Shown here in pieces: positions 1 to 7,158 of a stretch of DNA of 64,000 nt (positions are counted from its first letter, which is position 1; every line of letters begins with the position of its first letter). The stretch comes from JAISGQ01 sp045536305 (GTDB lineage: Bacteria > Bacillota > Clostridia > Oscillospirales > Acutalibacteraceae), in the NCBI GenBank assembly GCA_045536305.1, contig JAZSNH010000093.1:30278-94277 (forward strand), given 5' to 3'. A model generated the notes under the pieces. The model had not been told where the DNA came from. It saw nothing but the letters and a program-made list of their open reading frames with translations, and ran no database searches. The position numbers and the translations under genes were made by a program.

Positions 1-179
1 CGAATGTTGTATTCCCCTGTGCCGCTCTCACCGACGGCGACACGGGAAGGATCGCTGTCTATTACGGCTGCGCCGATTCCTATGTGGGCGTTGCTTTTAC
101 TACGGTCGATGAGGCTGTCGATTATATTATCAAAAACAGCGTCGTAAACGAAAATGATACCGAAAGCGGGCGAATCTGA
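1..179 (+). CDS. GH130 beta-mannoside phosphorylase, C-terminal fragment
   Basis: The window opens inside this gene; only the last 58 codons (frame starting at base 3) are present. They contain NVVFPCAAL and AVYYGCADSYVGVAF, the pattern of the closing beta-propeller blade of GH130 enzymes, which phosphorolyse beta-1,4-mannosides (mannosylglucose or mannooligosaccharides) to mannose 1-phosphate. The TGA stop overlaps the ATG of the epimerase by one base, so the two are translationally coupled. In Ruminococcus albus a GH130 phosphorylase works directly after cellobiose/mannobiose 2-epimerase, which supports the call. The exact substrate class cannot be told from this fragment. Confidence 0.75.
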   Translation, partial: NVVFPCAALTDGDTGRIAVYYGCADSYVGVAFTTVDEAVDYIIKNSVVNENDTESGRI

Positions 180-1456
180 TGAGACAAATGGCTGAGGGAA
201 TGCTTGAGCATCTTGAAAATCAGCTTATACCCTTCTGGCACAGCATGCGCGACGAAGAAAAAGGCGGCTACTTTGGTCTTCGCGACCGCTCACTTGCTAT
301 AGATGAGGACGCTCCGAAGGGCGCGGTGTATATGAGCCGTATTCTGTGGTTTTTTTCAAACAGCTATATGCTCCTTGGTACAGATGAGCTGCTCGACGAT
401 GCCGAGCATGCATATAATTTTATTCGCGACTGTATGACAGATAAGGAAAACGGCGGCATATTCTGGTCTGTAATGCGTGACGGCAGTACATGCGATACGG
501 GCAAGCACACCTATGCTCACGCCTTTGCTGTCTATGCCCTCGCATCCTATGCGCGCGCAAGCGGCGAAAGAGAGCCTTTGGAGCTTGCTATGGAGCTTTT
601 TAATACGATAGAGAGCAGATGCCGCGAGGGCGAGCGTTATCACGAGGCCTTTTCCGAGACGTTTGAGCCTATCGACAATGTCCGTATGCGCGAATACGGC
701 ATTTACTCAAAGCACACCATGAACACACTCCTGCACCTTGCAGAGGCTTATGCCGAGCTTTTTGAGGCAGGCGGCGAGGAATTTGTCCGCGAAAGACTTG
801 CATGGCTTCTTGAGGAGTATACCGAAAAGGTTTACGACAAGGAAAAGCGCCGCCTTAATGTGTTTTTTGACAAAGATATGACGCCTGTCGGCGATATACG
901 CTCCTACGGCCATGAGATCGAGGCTTCATGGCTCATGGATCTTGCGGGTGTTGCGGTGTCAAGCTGTGACAGCGAGAAAAAATATTCATCGCTTTTTGAT
1001 AAGTGCCACGCCGCCTCTGTCGCTCTTGCCGAGGAAGCTTACGAAAACGCCATTACCGACAGCGGTGCATTTATCTGCACCATTGCAGACGGTGAGGTTG
1101 ATCGGGAGTATGTCTGGTGGGCTCAGGCAGAGGCTGTTCTCGGCTTTACCAACGCATATCTCTGCACCCTTGATGAGAAATATCTTCGTGCCGCTTACTG
1201 CGTCTGGGATCATATACAGGATAATTTCATCGATCGGCGCGACAGAGGCGGAGAATGGTTTTACGCCGTATCCGCTGACGGTACGCCCACCGACGGCTGT
1301 CTTGCGGGGGAATGGAAATGCCCCTATCACAACGGCAGAATGTGCATAAAAATTGTGGAGTGGCAGCAGGCGTGCGAAATACTTGAGAGATACAACAGCG
1401 GCGGCGACGGTGAGCTCACCATCACTGTCGGTGATGAGATGAATTACGAGGACTGA
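179..1456 (+). CDS. Cellobiose/mannobiose 2-epimerase (AGE family)
   Basis: Cytosolic enzyme of 425 residues that epimerises the reducing-end sugar of beta-1,4 disaccharides, turning mannobiose into mannosylglucose for the GH130 phosphorylase. The (alpha/alpha)6-barrel N-acylglucosamine 2-epimerase fold is recognisable from HTYAHAFAVYAL, GHEIEASWLMDLA (H245), WWAQAE (313-318) and CPYHNGR (381-387, H384). H245 and H384 are the likely counterparts of the catalytic histidine pair of the family. Length is slightly above the usual 390-410, with a short extra tail. There is no signal peptide. It sits one base-overlap after GH130 and 5 bp before a LacI-type regulator, so the three form one operon. 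A plain N-acylglucosamine 2-epimerase is the alternative, but the GH130 neighbour argues against it. Confidence 0.88.
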   Translation: MRQMAEGMLEHLENQLIPFWHSMRDEEKGGYFGLRDRSLAIDEDAPKGAVYMSRILWFFSNSYMLLGTDELLDDAEHAYNFIRDCMTDKENGGIFWSVMRDGSTCDTGKHTYAHAFAVYALASYARASGEREPLELAMELFNTIESRCREGERYHEAFSETFEPIDNVRMREYGIYSKHTMNTLLHLAEAYAELFEAGGEEFVRERLAWLLEEYTEKVYDKEKRRLNVFFDKDMTPVGDIRSYGHEIEASWLMDLAGVAVSSCDSEKKYSSLFDKCHAASVALAEEAYENAITDSGAFICTIADGEVDREYVWWAQAEAVLGFTNAYLCTLDEKYLRAAYCVWDHIQDNFIDRRDRGGEWFYAVSADGTPTDGCLAGEWKCPYHNGRMCIKIVEWQQACEILERYNSGGDGELTITVGDEMNYED

Positions 1457-1461
1457 TACAA

Positions 1462-2439
1462 TTGAAAAAGGTATCCATGAAAGATATCGCCGAGATTTTC
1501 GGTGTCAGTACCGTTACTGTCTCAAAGGCTCTCGGTGATAAGGACGGCGTTGGAGAAAAGCTTCGCGCGGAAATAAAGAAAAAAGCCGCTGAGCTTGGTT
1601 ATTTCCAGAGCTCTTCCTCCAAAACCAGAAGCATAGGTGTTCTTGTTCCCGAGCGTTTCTTCGGCGCAAATACCTTTTATTCCCGTTTTTACAGTGAAAT
1701 TTCAATTGCGGCCGCCGATTCGGGCGCGTTTACCACTCTTGAGATAATTTCGGGTTCTGACGAGACCGCACTCAATCTTCCGAAGCTTTTTACCATTTCC
1801 GACGGCATTATTTTTCTCGGCCAGTTTTCTAATCGGTATATCGATGCCGTGACCGATATCGGAAAGCCTTATGTTCTGCTGGATTTTTACTCAGAAAAGA
1901 AGGATGCCACCTGTATTGTCAGCGATAACAGCCACGACAGCTACCGTATGACAAAATATCTTATCGACCACGGCCATAAAAATATCGGGTTTGTAGGCTC
2001 TGTTTTTGAGACAACCAGCATACTCGACAGGTATCTGGGATATCACCGCGCACTGATGGAAAACTTTCTTCCGCTTCGCACAAACTGGATCATCCCCGAC
2101 AGAAAAAACGGCGAGACACTACCGTTTTTTGCGCTCCCCGATCCTTTGCCCGATGCCTTTATGTGCAACTGCGACAACACCGCCGTTCGTCTTATAGAGC
2201 AGCTTAAAAGCCGCGGCATACGGGTCCCTAAGGATATATCCGTTGTCGCCTACGACGATTCTCCCTTTGCACAATTGTGTGAGCCAAAGCTGACCACCTG
2301 CCGCGTTGACACCAAAAAAATGAGCCGTACTGCGGTAGTTTCTCTGCTCAGCCGCATAGAAGGCGCTCCCTTCTTCTGCGGCAGACTGCTCGCACCCGGA
2401 GAAATAATAGAGCGCGATTCTGTCGCATTTCTCAGATAA
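1462..2439 (+). CDS. LacI/GalR-family transcriptional regulator
   Basis: DNA-binding repressor of 325 residues. Residues 1-50 form the LacI helix-turn-helix and hinge (KKVSMKDIAEIFGVSTVTVSKAL, then KKKAAELGYF), and residues 57 onward the periplasmic-binding-protein-like sugar sensor ending in the typical PLTTCR-like segment (PKLTTCRVDTKKM). The TTG start is chosen because it gives the canonical KKVxxKDIA N-terminus and has GAGGA nine bases upstream; the next ATG (1477) would trim the first helix. It follows the epimerase by 5 bp and probably controls the beta-mannoside operon in response to an oligosaccharide or its product. The ligand is not known. Confidence 0.9.
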   Translation: MKKVSMKDIAEIFGVSTVTVSKALGDKDGVGEKLRAEIKKKAAELGYFQSSSSKTRSIGVLVPERFFGANTFYSRFYSEISIAAADSGAFTTLEIISGSDETALNLPKLFTISDGIIFLGQFSNRYIDAVTDIGKPYVLLDFYSEKKDATCIVSDNSHDSYRMTKYLIDHGHKNIGFVGSVFETTSILDRYLGYHRALMENFLPLRTNWIIPDRKNGETLPFFALPDPLPDAFMCNCDNTAVRLIEQLKSRGIRVPKDISVVAYDDSPFAQLCEPKLTTCRVDTKKMSRTAVVSLLSRIEGAPFFCGRLLAPGEIIERDSVAFLR

Positions 2440-2497
2440 AACGACTGCTCTCTTTTCGAAAACAGATATTCATCACACTCTGTTACTCTTTTGTTCA

Positions 2498-2525
2498 TTG
2501 ACTTTTTTTAATTAAATGGTATAGT
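2498..2525 (+). promoter_or_regulatory. Sigma-A type promoter
   Basis: TTGACT, a 16-base spacer and TATAGT lie 30 bases before the start of the downstream membrane-protein gene, which has a strong AAAGGAGGA ribosome site. This gene is therefore likely transcribed separately from the LacI operon. Confidence 0.6.
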
Positions 2526-2555
2526 TATTGTATTATTCCAAAGGAGGAGCTCTGT

Positions 2556-3389
2556 ATGGACGAGAAGCTTCTTGATTCTAACATCCCCGAAGAAACCGAA
2601 AAAATCGCAGAGGATACCGCCATTCTTTCCGAGGAAGAGGACAACAGCGTTATAATCACCGTTGACGACGATGATTCCGGCGTCGATGCCGATGAGCTTG
2701 AAAAAGCCGTTTTCGAAAAGATAAGTGCAAGGGAATCCCACATCGAGGAATATATTCCTCCAAAGCTCGGTCCGCTGAAGTGGATAGAAAATTTCGTTTA
2801 CAGAAACAAGACCCTTATAATCATTGCGATAGGTGCGATTTTATCACTGACCTACATTATCGTGACCTCTCTGCCGGCAAAGCACGATCTTCGGCTCTCG
2901 CTTTATGTCAGCTACTCTGATTTTACATCCTCTGTTCAGCCCTATCTTGAAAATGAGCTTGTAAATTACTGTGATGACTGGGACGGCGATGAGAAGATCT
3001 CCGTTTTGACCCGCAAGTTCGATATCTCCATTGACAACGGCTTTGCAGCCGCCGCATATTACGGCATCGTTCAGGATCACCTCAACGGCAAGCCTGAGAG
3101 TATGCTGTGGGTCGTTGATGAGGGGCTTTACAAAATGATGATCGACGGCTACGGCGAAGAGATTTTTGAATCCTATAAGGGCGCTCCGCTGTGGATTGAG
3201 ATCACATGGAACGAAAAGCTCAATGATTGTATCTCGTCAAACCAATCTCCGCGCTTCGGCTTCTGTCTGCTCCGCATGACAGACGAATTCAGAGAAAACA
3301 AGGAGCTTTGCAAATCCTACGACACTGCATTGCAGTTCCTTGAAAAGCTCAGCGCGGCACGGCCTGAGATATTAAACCCCGAACAATAA
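2556..3389 (+). CDS. Unknown single-pass membrane protein
   Basis: No family recognised. The 277-residue protein has a very acidic N-terminal third (runs such as SEEEDNSV and VDDDDSG), one membrane segment at about residues 87-108 (TLIIIAIGAILSLTYIIVTSL) and a roughly 165-residue domain after it. With a cytosolic acidic tail and an outer C-terminal domain it would be a type II membrane protein. The C-terminal domain contains aromatic-rich stretches (YYGIVQDHLNG, LWVVDEGLYKMM) with no recognisable catalytic motif. It has its own promoter and terminator, so it is monocistronic. A membrane-bound binding or assembly factor is possible but is a guess. Confidence 0.7.
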   Translation: MDEKLLDSNIPEETEKIAEDTAILSEEEDNSVIITVDDDDSGVDADELEKAVFEKISARESHIEEYIPPKLGPLKWIENFVYRNKTLIIIAIGAILSLTYIIVTSLPAKHDLRLSLYVSYSDFTSSVQPYLENELVNYCDDWDGDEKISVLTRKFDISIDNGFAAAAYYGIVQDHLNGKPESMLWVVDEGLYKMMIDGYGEEIFESYKGAPLWIEITWNEKLNDCISSNQSPRFGFCLLRMTDEFRENKELCKSYDTALQFLEKLSAARPEILNPEQ

Positions 3390-3392
3390 AAC

Positions 3393-3428
3393 AAAAGCAG
3401 AGCCAACGCAAAATCGGCTCTGCTTTTT
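3393..3428 (+). terminator. Rho-independent terminator
   Basis: AGCAGAGCC pairs with GGCTCTGCT and is followed by a T-run directly after the membrane-protein gene. The flanking A and T tracts mean it could also stop the convergent gene from the other side. Confidence 0.8.
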
Positions 3429-3480
3429 CTTTTGTATAAAAGCTTAAGCTATGCTCAATATTTGTCCCATAGAACTTACC

Positions 3481-4473
3481 TTATTTGTTTTTTATTGCGT
3501 AAACAAGGTTTGTGATTATTTCCAATACATGGCCGAAGGCAATGAAGGCAAAGAGGACAACATCAATATGCTCAAAGAATTTTCCGAGCACCTCCTGTGC
3601 GTCGCCTGCCATTGCAGCCACCTGCTGCAGTCCTTCTATGTTGAATACTCCCGACCCCACAAGGAAAATATAGGAGCAGACTATGGAAGCAAGGCTTGTG
3701 ACAAGTCCTGTTATAAACACTGTCATGTTTTTGCGTCCTTCGATTATGCGGACAACATTTCTGATAATCGTCATAAGAGTCCAGATAACAAGGGGAATCC
3801 ACACAGCCTTAACAGCCGCCATATCAAAGAGAGGGATAGTTACGATATCCATGCCCTCTTCACCGATGGCTGCAATAATGGGCGCTGTGTCACCGAAGAA
3901 AAGGATAAGCACCGTAAAGAACACCGCAAAGCAGATATCGACTATGCAGTCGGCTGTTTTGATCTTTTCCTTCTTCTGCGGAACGCTGGGAAGCTCCTCA
4001 AGCTTGTCGTCTATTCTAACATTCTTTCTTTCAAGAATTGCAAAGACAAATGTCAGTATCGCAAAGGCAGAGAAGAACATTCCCGGAACAACACTGAACA
4101 GCCATTCTGTGACATACTCAAATATTGATCCCTCACGATCGAATATCATGCCCATGACAAAAGCAAGTGTTGCGCCTATTGTCACTGCAATAATGACGAT
4201 TTTAAGAACGATTTTGTACTTGAAATAATAGGTGCCACCGATAAGATGACCTACCGTATCGGTGTCGTACTTCTGTGCAAGCTCCGCAGGTGTGCCAAGC
4301 TCTGCCATAACCACCCTTATGTCCTGCTCGGTGGGAGTTATCTCGCCGCATCTGGCTTCGAGCATTTCATATATATTGCCTTCTATTTCCTTGCCCACCT
4401 CTTCCCTGTTCTTTTTGGGAAGAAGTCTTGTGACCGCATAGACATAACGCGCGATAAGTTCGTTGTTATTCAT
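3481..4473 (-). CDS. PadR-linked membrane protein with HAAS-like prefix domain
   Basis: The first 70 residues (LIARYVYAVTRLLPKKNREEV, then EIEGNIYEMLE and a GTPAELAQKY end) resemble the short helical HAAS/permease-prefix domain that is commonly encoded beside PadR regulators. About six membrane segments follow (for example IVLKIVIIAVTIGATLAFVMG and MTVFITGLVTSLASIVCSYIF). The ATG at 4473 is preferred to the TTG three bases earlier because GGAGGG sits eight bases before it. The start overlaps the PadR stop codon by eight bases, so the two are coupled. The family is typically linked to envelope or drug stress through its PadR partner; no transport motif is seen here. Confidence 0.72.
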   Translation of the reverse strand: MNNNELIARYVYAVTRLLPKKNREEVGKEIEGNIYEMLEARCGEITPTEQDIRVVMAELGTPAELAQKYDTDTVGHLIGGTYYFKYKIVLKIVIIAVTIGATLAFVMGMIFDREGSIFEYVTEWLFSVVPGMFFSAFAILTFVFAILERKNVRIDDKLEELPSVPQKKEKIKTADCIVDICFAVFFTVLILFFGDTAPIIAAIGEEGMDIVTIPLFDMAAVKAVWIPLVIWTLMTIIRNVVRIIEGRKNMTVFITGLVTSLASIVCSYIFLVGSGVFNIEGLQQVAAMAGDAQEVLGKFFEHIDVVLFAFIAFGHVLEIITNLVYAIKNK

Positions 4474-4810
4474 CAATATTACCCTCCAATATATTTCTCA
4501 CATTCTCCGAAAAAGCGTTCCAGTGCGTTTTCATTCTCTCAAGCACCTCTTTGCCGTCCTCAGTCAGCACGTAGTACTTTCTCGGCTTGCTGCCTCCTGT
4601 CTCCCACTCGCTTTTTAAAAGCCCTTGACTTTCAAGCCTTCTCATAAGGGGGTACAGGGTGTTTGCCTCGACAGGTATTCCGCCCTTTTCAAGCTCGCTG
4701 ACTAAGCTGTACCCGTAGGTGGGCTTTTCAAGTCGGCTTAGCACCAGCAGTATCAGCGTGCCTCTTCTCAATTCCAGTATAAGACCGGATACTATCTCAT
4801 CTGTATTCAC
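4466..4810 (-). CDS. PadR-family transcriptional regulator
   Basis: A 114-residue winged-helix repressor. The PadR core is clear: RRGTLILLVLSRLEKPTYGYSL, then VEANTLYPLMRRLESQGLL (recognition helix region) and a wing KPRKYYVLTEDGKEVLE, with a short C-terminal dimerisation helix (MKTHWNAFSENVRNIL). Length and order match the short PadR-s2 subgroup. It is the first gene of a two-gene operon with the HAAS-like membrane protein. Its promoter carries a palindrome that fills the whole spacer, so negative autoregulation relieved by a small hydrophobic ligand is the likely mode. Confidence 0.92.
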   Translation of the reverse strand: MNTDEIVSGLILELRRGTLILLVLSRLEKPTYGYSLVSELEKGGIPVEANTLYPLMRRLESQGLLKSEWETGGSKPRKYYVLTEDGKEVLERMKTHWNAFSENVRNILEGNIDE

Positions 4811-4842
4811 AATATCCCTCCGTTCACGTTATCGTTGTTTGT

Positions 4843-4872
4843 ATTATAGTGTGTGTCGCACACTATTGTCAA
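4843..4872 (-). promoter_or_regulatory. PadR promoter with palindromic operator in the spacer
   Basis: Read on the minus strand there is a perfect TTGACA, an 18-base spacer and a perfect TATAAT. The spacer is taken up by the palindrome TAGTGTGTGTCGCACACTA (4847-4865; 8-bp arms when the flanking A/T pair is counted). A repressor bound there would block RNA polymerase directly, and the PadR encoded just downstream is the obvious candidate. Confidence 0.75.
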
Positions 4873-4908
4873 TAGTAAAATGTAATATTTTAAAAAATAA
4901 TTTTACAG

Positions 4909-4937
4909 TGGTACAAAAAGCCTTTGTGTGGTAAAAT
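4909..4937 (+). promoter_or_regulatory. Extended -10 promoter
   Basis: A weak TGGTAC -35, a 17-base spacer and TGTGGTAAAAT (extended -10) precede the DUF2804 gene. The -35 is poor, so the extended -10 probably carries recognition. The spacer and -10 resemble those of the promoter at 31255. Confidence 0.45.
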
Positions 4938-4972
4938 AAAACGTCAGAAAATATCGAAAGGCTATGATAGTC

Positions 4973-6019
4973 ATGGCATACTCCCATCAGAAAAAGCTCA
5001 CCGAAAAAGGCTCTCTGCTCAATGAAAAGGGACAGCTTGCACACCGAGGCTACAGCACTTCTCCCATTCTTTCCTTCGCCCGCAGCGACATGCCCTTTTT
5101 TCGCTCTCTTCGCACAAAGGAGTGGGACAGCTATTCCTTTGGCAACGACGAATGGCAGGTGTCGGTTACCATAGCAGACAACGGCTATATGGGGCTTGCC
5201 GCCGTTTCTGTTGTAAATCTTCATAAAAAACAGCACAAAATAAATTTCTCTGCCGAGCTTTTTCCTCTCGGCAGATATCACATGCCCGATATCAACGGCT
5301 TCGGAGATATTGTTTATCGCTCCAGAAACTCCTCCGTCAACATAACCGTCGGTCAAAGCGAGCGCAGGCTTACACTTCGCTTTCCGAATTTCGACGATGT
5401 GAAGGAGCTTTACATTTCGGCTGTGTTTAATCAGCCGAAGGAGGACAGCCTTTGCGCTGTTATCCCCTTTAAAAACAAAAACGAATTTTTCTGCACGCGC
5501 AAGATACACTGCTTGCCTGTTTCAGGGGTCATGCGCTTTGCAGGTATAGAGACCGCCTTTGAGCCTGACAGCACCTTTGGCTCCTATCAGTGCTGCCGCG
5601 GCCTGCTGCCGCGCAAAGGCGAGTGGATATCCTGCTCTGTCAGCGCCATGCACGAGAACGAGCGGTTCGGTCTTAATATCGGCAGCGGCTTCGGAGATCG
5701 CACAGAATGCGGCGAAAACGCTTTCTTTTATTGCGGTGTTCTCTTCAAGCTCGGCGAGCTTGATATCACCGTTCCGAAGGATATGTGCAGGGATTCATGG
5801 TGCTTTATCGGCGAAGACGGCGATGTAAATCTTCGCATGGTGCCCGTTTATTCGACTGAAATGACAAGCCGCGGCATGGGTTTTGCAAAAATGGAGCAGA
5901 TACGGGTTTTCGGCAGATATTACGGCTCTGTTATCCTGCGCGCAGCTGACGGTTCGTCGGAAAGACTGGTGCTCAACGGAATTTTAGGTTATGCGGAGGC
6001 TGTGAAGGTAAAATGGTGA
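4973..6019 (+). CDS. DUF2804 family protein
   Basis: About 348 residues. The N-terminal pattern (LLNEKGQLAHRGYSTSPILSF) and the all-beta body with NGFGDIVYRSRN and SRGMGFAKMEQIRVFGRYYG match the DUF2804 family, a beta-sandwich group of unknown activity found in many bacteria and often discussed as lipocalin- or glycosidase-like. The second ATG (4973) is preferred because the AAAGG ribosome site would be only a few bases from the first ATG at 4964. No signal peptide. The last bases overlap the acetyltransferase gene by seven bases (ATGGTGA), indicating coupling. No reaction can be assigned. Confidence 0.75.
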   Translation: MAYSHQKKLTEKGSLLNEKGQLAHRGYSTSPILSFARSDMPFFRSLRTKEWDSYSFGNDEWQVSVTIADNGYMGLAAVSVVNLHKKQHKINFSAELFPLGRYHMPDINGFGDIVYRSRNSSVNITVGQSERRLTLRFPNFDDVKELYISAVFNQPKEDSLCAVIPFKNKNEFFCTRKIHCLPVSGVMRFAGIETAFEPDSTFGSYQCCRGLLPRKGEWISCSVSAMHENERFGLNIGSGFGDRTECGENAFFYCGVLFKLGELDITVPKDMCRDSWCFIGEDGDVNLRMVPVYSTEMTSRGMGFAKMEQIRVFGRYYGSVILRAADGSSERLVLNGILGYAEAVKVKW

Positions 6020-6534
6020 TACATGCCCGTGAGCTTCTGCTTCGTCCTTTGAAACAGTCGGATGCAGAAGGCTTGCTTGAGATAATGAAGGATGCGACGG
6101 TACAGCAAATGACGGTGGGTTTTCCCTCTGACCCTACCGCAGATACCGCGCTTACCATAATAAAGACTCGCGAGAACTGGCTTAAATGCGGCACAGGCTG
6201 GCAGCTTGCAGTCGAATTTGAGGGTAATTTTATCGGGTTGGTGGGCATCAACGCAGTTTCAAAAAGCTGCAGCAGAGCCTCGCTCGACTATGTTATCGCC
6301 GCGAAATATCGGAAACGAGGCTTTGCCTGCTCTGCCGTGCAGGCATTTATCCCTGCCGCCGCAAAGCGCTTTTCCCTCCACAGGCTCTCAGCTTCTGTTT
6401 TTGATGACAATATCCCTTCAAAAAAAGTTCTGCAAAAATGCGGGTTTTCCTTTGAAGGCATTGCCAGAGACGAAATAAAAAAAGACGGAATCTACAGAGA
6501 TGTCGCTCATTATGGTCTTATCCTGCCGGGCTGA
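6013..6534 (+). CDS. GNAT-family N-acetyltransferase (RimJ/RimL type)
   Basis: A 173-residue cytosolic acetyltransferase. The N-terminal LLLRPLKQSDAEGLLEIM is typical of the RimJ/RimL branch, the central segment VIAAKYRKRGFACSAVQAFI corresponds to the acetyl-CoA pyrophosphate loop (R/Q-x-x-G-x-A), and NIPSKKVLQKCGFSFEG is the conserved C-terminal N-x-x-S-x-x-x-x-x-K-x-GF motif. Family members acetylate protein N-termini, amino sugars or antibiotics; the substrate here is unknown. Translation is coupled to the DUF2804 gene upstream, and two hairpins follow. Confidence 0.88.
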   Translation: MVIHARELLLRPLKQSDAEGLLEIMKDATVQQMTVGFPSDPTADTALTIIKTRENWLKCGTGWQLAVEFEGNFIGLVGINAVSKSCSRASLDYVIAAKYRKRGFACSAVQAFIPAAAKRFSLHRLSASVFDDNIPSKKVLQKCGFSFEGIARDEIKKDGIYRDVAHYGLILPG

Positions 6535-6565
6535 AGTGCTCTCTCGGAAACATATAAACATATTA

Positions 6566-6609
6566 AAAGCATCGGCACCGCTTAACGCACGCCTGAAAGC
6601 CGATGCTTT
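6566..6609 (+). terminator. Hairpin after the acetyltransferase gene
   Basis: AAAGCATCGGC pairs with GCCGATGCTTT across a 22-base loop. The T-run is short, so termination may rely on the second hairpin just downstream. Confidence 0.55.
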
Positions 6610-6619
6610 GTACAATAAT

Positions 6620-6647
6620 AAAAAACCGCTCTTTCGAGCGGTTTTTT
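6620..6647. terminator. Bidirectional terminator
   Basis: AAAAAACCGCTC-TTTC-GAGCGGTTTTTT is a strong stem with a T-run on both strands. It separates the convergent acetyltransferase and zinc-ribbon/TM2 genes. Confidence 0.9.
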
Positions 6648-6648
6648 A

Positions 6649-7152
6649 TTATGCAAACGGAAATCCTTTTCCGTCTTTTTTTATTTTTCGAGCGATGATC
6701 AGCGCCGCTTCGACTGCGGATAACCCCCAGCTCAGCCAGAATCCTGCGGCACCGACAGGGATATTGCTGCACCTTGCCGCTATGGCAAAGGCAATGATAA
6801 GCGCAAGATGTGCAAGGCCGCGCAGATTGTAGCGCGCATAAAAATCATGTATGCCCAACGCACCTGTCGGCAGCAGCGCAAGCACTATGGTGCCGAGTCT
6901 GCTTCTCTTATCACTTTCCTCTACCATGAAAAGCTTTCCCTTCTTTTCCACTATGGAATGAGGATAAGGAGAAACAAACGGTGTGTTTACCGTTGGCTTT
7001 GTACACCCGTGAGGCATATCATATATACAGCCTGAGCATTTGCCGTCGCATTCCATCGTTGCGTGTCTGCTGCAAAGAGCGCCGCAGGCAGGACAGAAAA
7101 TGTCATAATCGTGGCACAGCTCACCGCATTTGGGACAAACTGTCATTGCCAT
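6649..7152 (-). CDS. Zinc-ribbon and TM2-domain membrane protein
   Basis: 167 residues. The N-terminus holds a double CxxC zinc ribbon (CPKCGELCHDYDIFCPACG) and further cysteines (CDGKCSGCIYD). After a linker comes a TM2-like module, LALLPTGALGIHDFYARYNLRG, the G-x-H-x-F-Y-x-G/R-x-x-x-x-G pattern of TM2 domains, followed by two membrane helices ending in a basic tail (IARKIKKDGKG). The start could also be the ATG two codons later; no strong ribosome site is visible, so translation probably depends on the gene just upstream (6-bp gap). Function unknown; TM2 proteins are small membrane scaffolds. Confidence 0.8.
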   Translation of the reverse strand: MAMTVCPKCGELCHDYDIFCPACGALCSRHATMECDGKCSGCIYDMPHGCTKPTVNTPFVSPYPHSIVEKKGKLFMVEESDKRSRLGTIVLALLPTGALGIHDFYARYNLRGLAHLALIIAFAIAARCSNIPVGAAGFWLSWGLSAVEAALIIARKIKKDGKGFPFA

Positions 7153-7158
7153 ATTTGT

